Below, in pieces: positions 45,947-54,269 of a stretch of 64,000 bases of DNA. The stretch's first letter is position 1. The number at the start of each line of letters is the position of its first letter. The stretch is taken from assembly GCF_000368765.1 (NCBI RefSeq), contig NZ_KB849655.1:1590127-1654126 (forward strand), read 5' to 3'. Below the pieces are notes generated by a model. That model made no database searches, had not been told where the DNA came from, and was given only the letters and a program-made list of their open reading frames with translations. This stretch comes from Acinetobacter junii CIP 64.5 (GTDB lineage Bacteria; Pseudomonadota; Gammaproteobacteria; Pseudomonadales; Moraxellaceae). Both the position numbers and the translations under genes were made by a program.

Positions 45947-46350
45947 TGTTTATTAATGGCCAAGGTATCGACTCTACTGTATTCAAAAAGTCACCAGCAG
46001 ATAGATTTATAAACCTCAGAACTCAAAAAAAGGTAAAGGAATTTATTGTCAAACTCCGTGGCTACAAACGTCCGGACTTTAATCGAATGATTCTGGATCT
46101 AGGTCGTCTTGGTTGGACACATGAGAAAATAGCCTTTGTATTACCTGTCTCTGGTGCTTCTACAGTATCTGAGTGGGCGCGTGGTGGCGTTCCGAACTAT
46201 GAAAATGGTGAAGCACTTATTGAGCTGTGGCGAGCTGAAACAGGTGTTAGTCGTGAACCTCGTGAAGGTGAATGGATGACGTACAGATACAAGATTGGCC
46301 AAATGGATATTTTTGAAGATAGCAGCGAGATAAACGGCGTTATAGATTAA
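45943..46350 (+). CDS. Small HTH-like phage protein, paralog of the 59.5-kb protein
   Basis: A 135-aa protein coupled to dnaB (ATGA overlap). The core, HEKIAFVLPVSGASTVSEWARGG and PNYENGEALIELW (residues about 66-104), looks like a helix-turn-helix. A nearly identical core occurs in the 100-aa protein at 59488-59790. It may regulate replication or recruit factors. Not assigned to a named family. Confidence 0.72.
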   Translation: MMFINGQGIDSTVFKKSPADRFINLRTQKKVKEFIVKLRGYKRPDFNRMILDLGRLGWTHEKIAFVLPVSGASTVSEWARGGVPNYENGEALIELWRAETGVSREPREGEWMTYRYKIGQMDIFEDSSEINGVID

Positions 46351-46370
46351 TAAAATAAAAGGATTAAGGC

Positions 46371-47066
46371 ATGAATTTAGTAAAAATTTGGGATAAAGAA
46401 ATTAAAGGGAGGTTGTGGGCCGTTGGGGATATTCACGGTTGCTACAACCTGCTTATGACTCGCCTTAAGGAAATCGGTTTTGACTTTGAAAATGATTTAC
46501 TGGTAGCAGTTGGTGATCTAGTGGATCGTGGCATCCAGAACGAAGAATGCATAAGCCTGATCGATAAACTTTGGTTTACATCAGTAAAGGGAAATCACGA
46601 GGATTTAGTCATCATGGGTGATGTTAATCGCTCTTATTTTAACTGTCATATTCAAAATGGTGGTGAGTGGTTTTATGACTTGGATTATCAGATTCAGCGC
46701 GAAATCATTGAAAAATTCAAAACACTACCGATTGCTTTAGAGGTAAGCCACAAGGGGAGAAAGTTCGGTTTTGTACATGGACATATTGAACAAAATGATT
46801 GGGATGAATTTAAGAGGGAACTTAATAATTTTGATCAGGCTCAACACATCATTGATCACAAGCGAGCCCCTCCAGAGATAGCCATGTGGGGCCGTGAACG
46901 TTTGAATGATGAAAATTTGCAATATACCCATGTGTCAGGAGTTGATGCGGTAATCATGGGGCATACAGTTACCCAGCGACCGTACAAGCGCGATAACTGT
47001 TATTGGATCGATACTGGTGCTGTACACTGGGGAACTATGACAATTTTGGATTTGAGTCGACTTTAA
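46371..47066 (+). CDS. Serine/threonine protein phosphatase, lambda-PP type
   Basis: A 231-aa metallophosphatase of the lambda NinI/PPM-like PPP family. Metal and catalytic motifs are complete: GDIHG (about 18), GDLVDRG (about 48), GNHED (about 77), and later histidines in VHGH and MGHT. It dephosphorylates proteins in the host; its role in the element is unknown. Followed by a terminator. Confidence 0.93.
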   Translation: MNLVKIWDKEIKGRLWAVGDIHGCYNLLMTRLKEIGFDFENDLLVAVGDLVDRGIQNEECISLIDKLWFTSVKGNHEDLVIMGDVNRSYFNCHIQNGGEWFYDLDYQIQREIIEKFKTLPIALEVSHKGRKFGFVHGHIEQNDWDEFKRELNNFDQAQHIIDHKRAPPEIAMWGRERLNDENLQYTHVSGVDAVIMGHTVTQRPYKRDNCYWIDTGAVHWGTMTILDLSRL

Positions 47067-47296
47067 GGAAATTAGATAGCATCTAATTTCATGCATATTA
47101 AGAATGGTAGAGCCGTAGCAAGAGATTGAAAGTAATTGGCAAAACCACAAGACAAATGTGATGGGTAACATCTTTTATAAAAAAAAGCCCACCTTTAAGG
47201 TAGGCATTATACTTGTGACCATAATTCAAAAGTATTAAGATTAAGTTTCCTAGGCTCGTCTAATACAGTTAATTCTGGTCAATTACTCGAGATAAG

Positions 47297-47336
47297 AACC
47301 GATATAAAAGCAATATGTTTTTATATCGGTTTTTTG
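47297..47336. terminator. Terminator of phosphatase operon, overlapping next gene's stop
   Basis: 13-bp stem AACCGATATAAAA/TTTTATATCGGTT (47297-47309, 47319-47331), then T run. The stop of the minus-strand gene at 47321 lies in the right arm. Confidence 0.8.
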
Positions 47337-47815
47337 TTTTCTGTATCTGCGGTCATATGATTGGTAGCATTCTTTCTTTCCTCTACGTCTTCTGTAAAGT
47401 CCATAGGAATTAGAATTGGCTCTTCGGTCGAATTGACGCTATTCCAGTGATCCATATCTAATGATAACTGCAATGCATCACCGAGAATTCCATCTCTTCG
47501 CTTCATGAATGACTTTTGTATTAATGGGCGTGGAGCTTCATCAATATCAATCCATAATGACTGTTGAGAGCCTTGCTTGGGCACTGCATGGTTTACTCGG
47601 TATGGTCGCCCTGTCGACTTATCTGTTCTAGTCTCCTCTCTCGCTGCAACAGCAATTTTTTTTGCTAAAACATCTAAAGGATCTACAGGTTCTGGAAGTT
47701 TATAACCCAGCTGCTCAACAGCAAACTTTGCCACCTCCTTTAAATCAACTTCCGATAGCCCAGTTTTCCTCTTGTAAAGCCTTATGGCTTCTTGAAATGC
47801 TTGGTTTTGATTCAC
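47321..47815 (-). CDS. Hypothetical protein paired with the XRE-ImmA protein
   Basis: A 164-aa protein, start GTG 47813-47815 with AAGGAG overlapping the stop of the gene before. Helical N-terminus (AFQEAIRLYKRKTGLSEVDLKEVAKFA), then SLWIDIDEAPRPLIQKSFMKRRDGI, which is conserved-looking, and a disordered end. Such proteins commonly follow XRE-ImmA/IrrE genes and are likely part of the same module. Function unknown. Confidence 0.7.
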   Translation of the reverse strand: MNQNQAFQEAIRLYKRKTGLSEVDLKEVAKFAVEQLGYKLPEPVDPLDVLAKKIAVAAREETRTDKSTGRPYRVNHAVPKQGSQQSLWIDIDEAPRPLIQKSFMKRRDGILGDALQLSLDMDHWNSVNSTEEPILIPMDFTEDVEERKNATNHMTADTENKKPI

Positions 47816-47828
47816 TTAAAATTACTCC

Positions 47829-48965
47829 TTAGTCTTCAAGTGGATAAACATCCCCCCAGCCATCAACTACAGCTGAAGGTGTAAGAATTGGTCGAATTGG
47901 AACCAAATGCTTTCTAAATAAATTGTATTTTTTCGTATGGTACTGAAGTTTCCCAGCAATAATTCCTGGATGTACTTTAATAGTATTTGCTAATCCCATA
48001 ATGTCGATATCAGCAAAGAAAGGATATTTACGAGCGATAAAACTATTCATTTTTTGCTCACTGATTGCATAATATGCCGCAGCCTCATTTGCAATTTTCT
48101 CATCCTCATCTTCACTTTCACCAGGGTGAATATCTATATCGATTTTTGGGACAATTTTACCGTGTCCCTGAATGACATGTTCTAACTCGTGGCGTAATAC
48201 AAACCAAAAATTATCAATCCTATCAAAACGTAATGACATTCCAATAACTGGTGAAGTTCCATCATTTAACCATAGACATACGCCATCCATTTTTGATCCT
48301 TTAAGCGATTCTACAATCACAAAGCGGATACCGTGTTCCATAAGAATACGAGGAACTTTTCTAATTTCTTCAGCGGAATACAGTAAAGGTTTTAATTTTT
48401 CAGCTGCCATTTTTCCTTTTTCTGGACTATAGGCTGGCACAATCATTTCCGAGGCGATTCTTTTTACATGATTGATCCACGCTAACTGCACGGGCGTAGC
48501 AATATCATCACAATTAGATTTTTTTGCACTATGAGGGGTTATTTCTATTATCTTTTCTAAAGAATCTACTTTAAAAAGACGTAATAGCTCTGACTCAATC
48601 TTATTGAAATCTTTCTTATTTTCTACATTTAGCCATGAGCGATTAATCATATCGGCTATGGGTAGACTACCGAATAACTTAGCACGGTACTCAAGCTGAG
48701 GGTCCGGCATAATTTTAAGTCTAGCTTTGGCTAGATCATATTGACCTTGCAAATTAATAAACTGTTCGGCTGGTACTTTAAAGATATCTTCAAAAATAAT
48801 AGCTAAATTAGGAGAAATAGATTTTTTATCTTGTAATAGCCTATTAACGCCAGACTCATCAATTTGTAAAATCCCAGCTAAGACTCTACCATTCCACCCC
48901 TTCTCAATTAGAAGAGCTGAAAGAGCTTGTCCAGGTGTACGATATTGTTCGAGATTTCTTTCCAT
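47829..48965 (-). CDS. XRE HTH plus ImmA/IrrE metallopeptidase
   Basis: A 378-aa protein. Residues about 10-65 are a HigA/XRE-type helix-turn-helix (ALSALLIEKGWNGRVLAGILQIDESGVNRLL). Residues about 215-320 are an ImmA/IrrE peptidase with zinc motif HELEHVIQG (HExxH). ImmA-type proteases cleave repressors to induce elements; IrrE types respond to damage. Coupled to the next gene (TAA-GGAG). Its promoter region faces the IS copy. Role here is inferred. Confidence 0.9.
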   Translation of the reverse strand: MERNLEQYRTPGQALSALLIEKGWNGRVLAGILQIDESGVNRLLQDKKSISPNLAIIFEDIFKVPAEQFINLQGQYDLAKARLKIMPDPQLEYRAKLFGSLPIADMINRSWLNVENKKDFNKIESELLRLFKVDSLEKIIEITPHSAKKSNCDDIATPVQLAWINHVKRIASEMIVPAYSPEKGKMAAEKLKPLLYSAEEIRKVPRILMEHGIRFVIVESLKGSKMDGVCLWLNDGTSPVIGMSLRFDRIDNFWFVLRHELEHVIQGHGKIVPKIDIDIHPGESEDEDEKIANEAAAYYAISEQKMNSFIARKYPFFADIDIMGLANTIKVHPGIIAGKLQYHTKKYNLFRKHLVPIRPILTPSAVVDGWGDVYPLED

Positions 48966-49488
48966 AACTTGCAGATTATTTCAGTTTGCGCATTTACGCA
49001 AGTTTAAAATTATTTAGCTAGATATGTCCATAATATTTAGATTGGAAATTCCTTTAGATAAAGGCTTAATGCCAGTTAAGTCTCACATTATTTAGCTTAG
49101 ATTCAGGACTTTATCGGTGAAATCCACTAGCGTCGACTTTTTTATAAAATCAAAGATTTAATACTTAAGGAGCAACTTTAAATTTCATTGGCTGAAAGTC
49201 ATCAATATGGACTTTCTTAGCTTTCAATAAATCTTCTCGTTTACCATCTACAACCAGGACGGCGCGCTTAACTTGAACTGTCCAGGTACGATCCGCTCCG
49301 CACATAGTCTCTGATTCGATAAAGATATTCCCAAATGCTTTACCTTGAAGGTTTTGTATATCGCCGTAGGTTATTACATTCTCAGAAGTCCCTTGCACTC
49401 TGCCGGATTTGTCCTTTGATCCTAGCCAAGATACTGGACAATCGGTCCCTCTAAAGATAGTTTAATTTTAATCTTTGGAGATGTAAAA

Positions 49489-49782
49489 ATGGCTAAACGC
49501 TTTAGTCCGGAATTTAAACAACAAGCGATTGATTACGCCTTAGCGAACTCAAGTGAATCGATAGCCGCACTAGCCAATAAACTTGGTATCGGTTACTCAA
49601 CACTAGATAAATGGATTCGTCAATCTAGCGAAGCAGGCTCCAGTAAACGTCAATTAACACCTGAGCAGCAGCGCATTCTAGACCTTGAAAAAGAGAATAA
49701 GCGACTCCGTGAGGCGAATGAGATACTAAAAAAAGCGCATGTGTACTTTCTCACCGAGGATGCCAAGAGAAGTACACGTTAA
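49489..49782 (+). CDS. IS3 OrfA, HTH transposase subunit
   Basis: A 97-aa protein: N-terminal helix-turn-helix (FSPEFKQQAIDYALAN; LANKLGIGYSTLDKWIRQS) that binds IS ends, and a leucine-zipper-like C-terminus (ILDLEKENKRLREANEILKK). The A run near its end lets the ribosome slip -1 into orfB, making the OrfAB transposase. Confidence 0.93.
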   Translation: MAKRFSPEFKQQAIDYALANSSESIAALANKLGIGYSTLDKWIRQSSEAGSSKRQLTPEQQRILDLEKENKRLREANEILKKAHVYFLTEDAKRSTR

Positions 49783-49802
49783 TCAAAGGAATAGCGCCTG
49801 AA

Positions 49803-50636
49803 ATGGTTACTGTTGCTTCAGCTTGTGATTGCATTGGTGTGAGTCGATCGGGCTATTATGCGTGGTTGAAACGAACACCTAGATGCGAGAAGCAACTCAA
49901 TGATTTACAGTTACTTTATTGGCAGCATCACGCACGTCTAGGTGCCCCATCATTGGTCCATGATATGCGTGATAAGGGCTATTGTTTGAGTGAAAGAACG
50001 GTAGGTAGAATGTTACGTACTCTGGGGTTGCGCAGTAAAATATCCCGTAAATTCAAGTATAAAATTGACCCAGCAGATTGCTTATCAGCAGCACCAAATT
50101 TATTGGACCGTCAGTTTAAAGTATCGAGACCAAATAAGGTATGGACTACCGATATCACCTATATTTGGACTCAGCATGGCTGGCTATATTTATGCGTCAT
50201 GTTGGATCTATTTAGTCGCCGCATCGTTGGTTGGCAGACTAGCAAACATATTGATCGTCACTTAGTCTGTGATGCGTTTAATTATGCGATGGCGCGTCAA
50301 GGTTATCCTCGTGGAGTAATGGTTCATTCTGATCAAGGCAGCCAGTACGGCAGTCATGACTACAGAGACTTGTTAGCTGCCAATAGAGCCATTCAAAGTA
50401 TGTCACGACGAGGCAACTGTTGGGATAATGCCGTCACTGAAAGCTTCTTTCACACATTAAAAGTACATATCGTGCATGGCAGTGTATTTAAAACGCGAAA
50501 AGAGGCAAATAAGGACTTGTTCGAATATATTGAGGTTTATTACAATCGAATCAGACGACATTCTGCAAATGGCTGGGTTAGTCCCGAAGCTTTTGAAAAA
50601 GAATATTTGAAAAATTTAGAGGGAACCGCTGTCTAA
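49803..50636 (+). CDS. IS3 OrfB, DDE transposase subunit
   Basis: A 277-aa integrase-core protein. DDE residues: Asp in WTTDITYIWT, Asp in MVHSDQGSQYG, Glu in DNAVTESFFHTLK, with the HTH_21 part (SRSGYYAWLKR) first. The frame is -1 to orfA and stays open from the A run, so it is mainly made as the OrfAB fusion; ATG 49803 is an internal start. Confidence 0.94.
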   Translation: MVTVASACDCIGVSRSGYYAWLKRTPRCEKQLNDLQLLYWQHHARLGAPSLVHDMRDKGYCLSERTVGRMLRTLGLRSKISRKFKYKIDPADCLSAAPNLLDRQFKVSRPNKVWTTDITYIWTQHGWLYLCVMLDLFSRRIVGWQTSKHIDRHLVCDAFNYAMARQGYPRGVMVHSDQGSQYGSHDYRDLLAANRAIQSMSRRGNCWDNAVTESFFHTLKVHIVHGSVFKTRKEANKDLFEYIEVYYNRIRRHSANGWVSPEAFEKEYLKNLEGTAV

Positions 50637-50866
50637 TTATTTGGCTAGGATCACTTTGCCACCAGGTCTAAATACAGTTTGTCATAGGCCCCAAGAAAAT
50701 CATGGATCGTCACATCCACCACGGCGGAACAGATCCCTGAGTTCACATAGCTGGTCTTGGAATGCTGAAGTGTAATTGGGGTAGCCAAAGCCACTGAGCT
50801 TATAAGACTCATTAGAGAGAAAGCTAATATCTTCTTCATGATGTGAAATTCCTTTTTCTACTAAAA

Positions 50867-51088
50867 TTATGTATGTGATGTTATCAGAGGCTTTATTTCA
50901 AGTGATTCAAGCAATCCACTGTTTCTTTCCCAGGTATCAACTGCTTTGATCCCGTAACGACTGCTTGAGCGTCCATGCGCTTTAATGACTGGTTCAGGAA
51001 AGTTCTTTTTATTTCGCCAGCTGATCAAAGTACCTTTAGTAATTCCATAGCGCTTCAATAACTCAGGTGTTGAGATATATAAGGTCAT
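50867..51088 (-). CDS. Small AlpA/MerR-like HTH protein
   Basis: A 73-aa protein with a winged helix (ISTPELLKRYGITKGTLISWRNKKNFPEP) and a basic middle (HGRSSSRYGIKAVDTWE). GAGGA is 8 nt before the ATG at 51086-51088. A second AlpA-type regulator of the element, on the minus strand. Confidence 0.75.
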   Translation of the reverse strand: MTLYISTPELLKRYGITKGTLISWRNKKNFPEPVIKAHGRSSSRYGIKAVDTWERNSGLLESLEIKPLITSHT

Positions 51089-51163
51089 CAATTATTCCTC
51101 AAAGTGTAGTCATACTAATCAAGCTGTTCAGCAATAACTGCAACTTTGAATTGTATTTCACAT

Positions 51164-51628
51164 TCATTCTTCATATGTTCTTAGTGGGAATGTATAGCTG
51201 TAAAGTTCCATAAAATTACTATTAATCACTTTAAAAGAAAAATGAGTGCCATTTACCCTATAAACTTGAGAAGTACCAATAGCTGAGGAACAAGCGTAAT
51301 TTCTAATTAATTGACTAAACTTTTCCAAGTCTATTTTTTCCGATAAATCCTTTTTAGTTTCAATATCTCTTAGCGCATAAGTCTGAGAAATTAAAGGTCT
51401 GCTTACCACCATGGTTAATAGCTCTGTATCAGCATCAACCTTTCTAGGTAACGTCGAAACTACTTCATTGGTGATTTGACGAGTAAGATCGTTAAAGCTA
51501 TCAATATCAATAATTTCATATTTCTCATTAATTATCTTGGCATTGATTAACGAGCGATCAAATCCATTCTCTGCTAAAGCTACTGTTGAATACCCTAAAA
51601 GTAATATGGGTAAAACTCTACCAATCAT
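51164..51628 (-). CDS. Hypothetical secreted protein, 154 aa
   Basis: N-terminal signal peptide MIGRVLPILLLGYSTVALA (cleavage after ALA, mature start ENGFD). The rest is soluble, with a single cysteine. Not recognised. It lies alone between the HTH gene and the virion-protein block; possible lysogenic conversion gene. Confidence 0.6.
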   Translation of the reverse strand: MIGRVLPILLLGYSTVALAENGFDRSLINAKIINEKYEIIDIDSFNDLTRQITNEVVSTLPRKVDADTELLTMVVSRPLISQTYALRDIETKKDLSEKIDLEKFSQLIRNYACSSAIGTSQVYRVNGTHFSFKVINSNFMELYSYTFPLRTYEE

Positions 51629-51714
51629 ATTTCCCCCTTAATTGTCTCATCACATCATTCGATGTTGAATTTGGGCTATTTATAAATATTAATACAACAT
51701 AGTAATCTAAAAAT

Positions 51715-51736
51715 TAAAAAAGGAGCCGAGGCTCCT
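51715..51736 (-). terminator. Terminator of the virion-protein operon
   Basis: AGGAGC/GCTCCT stem with CGAG loop (51721-51736), followed on the minus strand by TTTTTAATTTTT. Confidence 0.75.
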
Positions 51737-51740
51737 AATT

Positions 51741-54269
51741 TTATTCTTCTGATAAATCCCACCAGTAACTATTACCTAAGTTCTCCAGGCGCTGCTGTGT
51801 TCTTGGTAGATAATCAGGATCAATCATATTCTGCATTTTGGAATACAGCATTCGATCTACGACCAGCTTACTGTACCAAAGATTCTGCAATGGAATATTA
51901 CTCTTCAGGGTATTGGCCACTTCCATCATCCGGGTAGATTCTTTCCCCTCAATGATGTTGTTACCCATACCGGTTAGCAGCATACCCAACTTCATGCTTT
52001 GGCCTAATAATGGGCCACTGATAAAGTCTGATGCACTTCGACCGGTTGGATCTGAAAGTGCAGACATGATGTCCCCTAGGAAGGAAAGCCCGCCACCTTT
52101 AAGAAGTGACTTACCAAAGAAATCAATCGTAAATACAGGCTCTGGATTCTTACCATTGGCCAAGTTCTGGGTCTGAACGATCAATGCACCTGCTAAAGTT
52201 TGATAAGCCAGTAGCGAAGCTAGGAACGTCACCCGACTCTTAATATCTCCCTGGGCAAAGGCACGATGACCAATACGGAACATATAAGCCAATGGGAAGC
52301 CTTTGAACTGGAATAGGGTTCGGCCCAATTCCCCTTGGATAGTTCCGGCTTCACCTAAGTTAATGATGCTACGTTCACGTACACCTGCTTCAATAATAGC
52401 GACTGACTCCTCATTAAAGATATGAGTCTGGTATTTCATAGCAGCTTTATACCGGAAGTCAGCCAGTGCATTAGCATTGTCCTGCTTGTCCAGTGGCAAG
52501 AACTGCTTAATCACATCATCTGGTGCATTAAAGAAGTCATTCTGCGAAAGTACCGCCGTCCCATCTTCACGCTTACTTGGCTCCAGCTGCTGCCACAACT
52601 GCCAGTCACGTTCGGTAATACCGTTCCCCTGCAGGATCTTAAGATCATCTGCACCAAGATCCTTCCAATCCGTTTTACGGGTCATTTCAGCAAGCTTATT
52701 CATATGCACCAAATTAAGCGCTCGTTTTGCTCCTGCAGTGACAGCGTTCAGTCCTGATAGTTTCATAGTCGTTGCAGCAAAAGCCTGCATACGTGCATTA
52801 AAGCGGCCTGACTTGGTAGCACTGCTGACAATATCAGCATCACCAAAACGAGTCATTGAACCGGCCATTTCGTTAATCCCAAGGCCAAACCGCAATGCTT
52901 CATCACGTGTGGCACCCTGTTTCAATTGCTTCATGTATTCAGGGAGGATCGATTTGGTATAGGACAGGCCCAGCATATTAGCGACCTTCTTCATACTGGC
53001 ATGGTCGCCAAAGGTCGTCAGCGTGGTGCCACCTAATTTAGATGCAACCATTAAGGCGCGTAGACCACCCATAACGTTACCTAAAGTTGAATCAATCGCC
53101 CGGGTATTGGCATCCAGAGTGTTATACATGGACATGGCCCGATGAGCCTGCTTATCAATCTCACCATGTTTCATGCCATTCTGTGGATCTGCTTTCAGTT
53201 TGATCTTGGCTTCATCCAATAACGACTCAAATGTATTGCGAGGATTGGACCCAAGGTTCTGCATCATGGCAACTTCTGTACTCATGCGGTGAGTATGGTT
53301 TTTCAGAATCTCATGAAACCCTGCTTCATCATAAGTTCCATATTTCTTCTGATACGCCAGCCATGCGTCACCATCTTTGAAATGCAAAGCCCTGGACTCT
53401 TGGTGACGATTTGCCATCTTGGAGCGACCACCTACAGGCGATGCACCTGCTTTGGCCTGTTTATTCAGTATCAGTAAGTCTTTGTTGGCGCCGTTGGTTG
53501 AGATGGTTTTATAAATCTCCTCGAGCATGGATTTAAGCTCCAGCTCATCCATCAACTCACCAGTCTCTTTGACATACTGATTACGATCTACTCCAGCCAA
53601 TGCATCGTTCACCCACTCTGATTGATCTGTTAGGGCTACTTTCTTCTGATCATGTGAGGTCATAAAGCCAAAGTTATCGAGCTTCTTAATATTCCCACCA
53701 GCCCGGTTGAAGGCTAAACGCATTTCCTCCAGGGCTGCACTTACTTCCTTGGCCATCGCCGTAATTTCTGGATTATCAGACTTGCCACCAAACATGACCC
53801 GGATAATGTCGTCAGTCATTGCCTTGTTCACTGACATACCAAAGCGCTCTTGTGTCTTGGTAAACACATCAGCAACCAATGACATCCAGCGGCTATGCAA
53901 TGCTTGAGATTGTTTCTCTATAGACTGGATACCACTCTGATCCGAGAAGTATGCAATCTTCCGCATTAAAGCTTGGACCGGATTTAATTTAGGATGGTTA
54001 TAGATTTCGTTCTGCAGTTGGGCTTTGAGAATTGCATCCCGGGCAATGTTCTGATTATTCTTGGCGATCTGGACGGCGAGATCCGTAGCAGTTTTCTGCG
54101 CAATCGCTTCAGCACGTTCAGCAGAACTTTTAAACATCCAATCAGGATCTGTTCTGGCCAGAGTATTTTGTGCCCGGATATACAGTGATGAAATACGATT
54201 ACTATCAGCTGCACTTAATTTTCTTTTACCTAATGCCTTTGCAACTTGTTCTCTACATTCAGCTCTCAT
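51741..54269 (-). CDS. Very large phage protein, probable internal virion/DNA-ejection protein C
   Basis: An 842-aa protein, mostly helical, with long amphipathic stretches and a hydrophobic C-terminal third (FLASLLAYQTLAGALIVQT). The last gene of three coupled large genes (ATGA overlap with the one before). By size, order and lack of other domains it resembles internal virion proteins of podoviruses, which pass with the DNA into the cell. No catalytic motif is recognised. Confidence 0.65.
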   Translation of the reverse strand: MRAECREQVAKALGKRKLSAADSNRISSLYIRAQNTLARTDPDWMFKSSAERAEAIAQKTATDLAVQIAKNNQNIARDAILKAQLQNEIYNHPKLNPVQALMRKIAYFSDQSGIQSIEKQSQALHSRWMSLVADVFTKTQERFGMSVNKAMTDDIIRVMFGGKSDNPEITAMAKEVSAALEEMRLAFNRAGGNIKKLDNFGFMTSHDQKKVALTDQSEWVNDALAGVDRNQYVKETGELMDELELKSMLEEIYKTISTNGANKDLLILNKQAKAGASPVGGRSKMANRHQESRALHFKDGDAWLAYQKKYGTYDEAGFHEILKNHTHRMSTEVAMMQNLGSNPRNTFESLLDEAKIKLKADPQNGMKHGEIDKQAHRAMSMYNTLDANTRAIDSTLGNVMGGLRALMVASKLGGTTLTTFGDHASMKKVANMLGLSYTKSILPEYMKQLKQGATRDEALRFGLGINEMAGSMTRFGDADIVSSATKSGRFNARMQAFAATTMKLSGLNAVTAGAKRALNLVHMNKLAEMTRKTDWKDLGADDLKILQGNGITERDWQLWQQLEPSKREDGTAVLSQNDFFNAPDDVIKQFLPLDKQDNANALADFRYKAAMKYQTHIFNEESVAIIEAGVRERSIINLGEAGTIQGELGRTLFQFKGFPLAYMFRIGHRAFAQGDIKSRVTFLASLLAYQTLAGALIVQTQNLANGKNPEPVFTIDFFGKSLLKGGGLSFLGDIMSALSDPTGRSASDFISGPLLGQSMKLGMLLTGMGNNIIEGKESTRMMEVANTLKSNIPLQNLWYSKLVVDRMLYSKMQNMIDPDYLPRTQQRLENLGNSYWWDLSEE

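Larger units (their letters stand above)
49417..50653 (+). mobile_element. IS3-family insertion sequence, complete copy, 1237 bp
   Basis: Ends are inverted repeats of about 36 bp starting TGATCCTAGCCAA on both sides (13 bp perfect, 49417-49429 and 50641-50653). A 3-bp target repeat CTT flanks it (49414-49416 and 50654-50656). It carries orfA and orfB with a -1 frameshift run of seven A (49728-49734). It has inserted in a secreted-protein gene. Confidence 0.95.
49165..50839 (-). pseudogene. Secreted-protein gene broken by IS insertion
   Basis: The 5' part (50839 to 50654) begins MKKILAFSLMSLISSVALA, a signal peptide; the reading then stops at a TGA formed by the IS end. The 3' part (49416 to 49165) continues in the same frame across the 3-bp target repeat: ...LDLVAK joined to DKSGRVQGTSENVITYG and ending QPMKFKVAP. 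The whole protein was about 147 aa with two cysteines (GICSA, ETMCGAD) that could form a disulfide. Its family is not certain; a small secreted immunoglobulin-like fold (IrmA-like) is one idea. Confidence 0.85.

Noticed and set aside
47178-47206. GCCCACCTT/AAGGTAGGC hairpin as a terminator
   Set aside because: One mismatch and no T run after it; the hairpin at 47297 is the better terminator.
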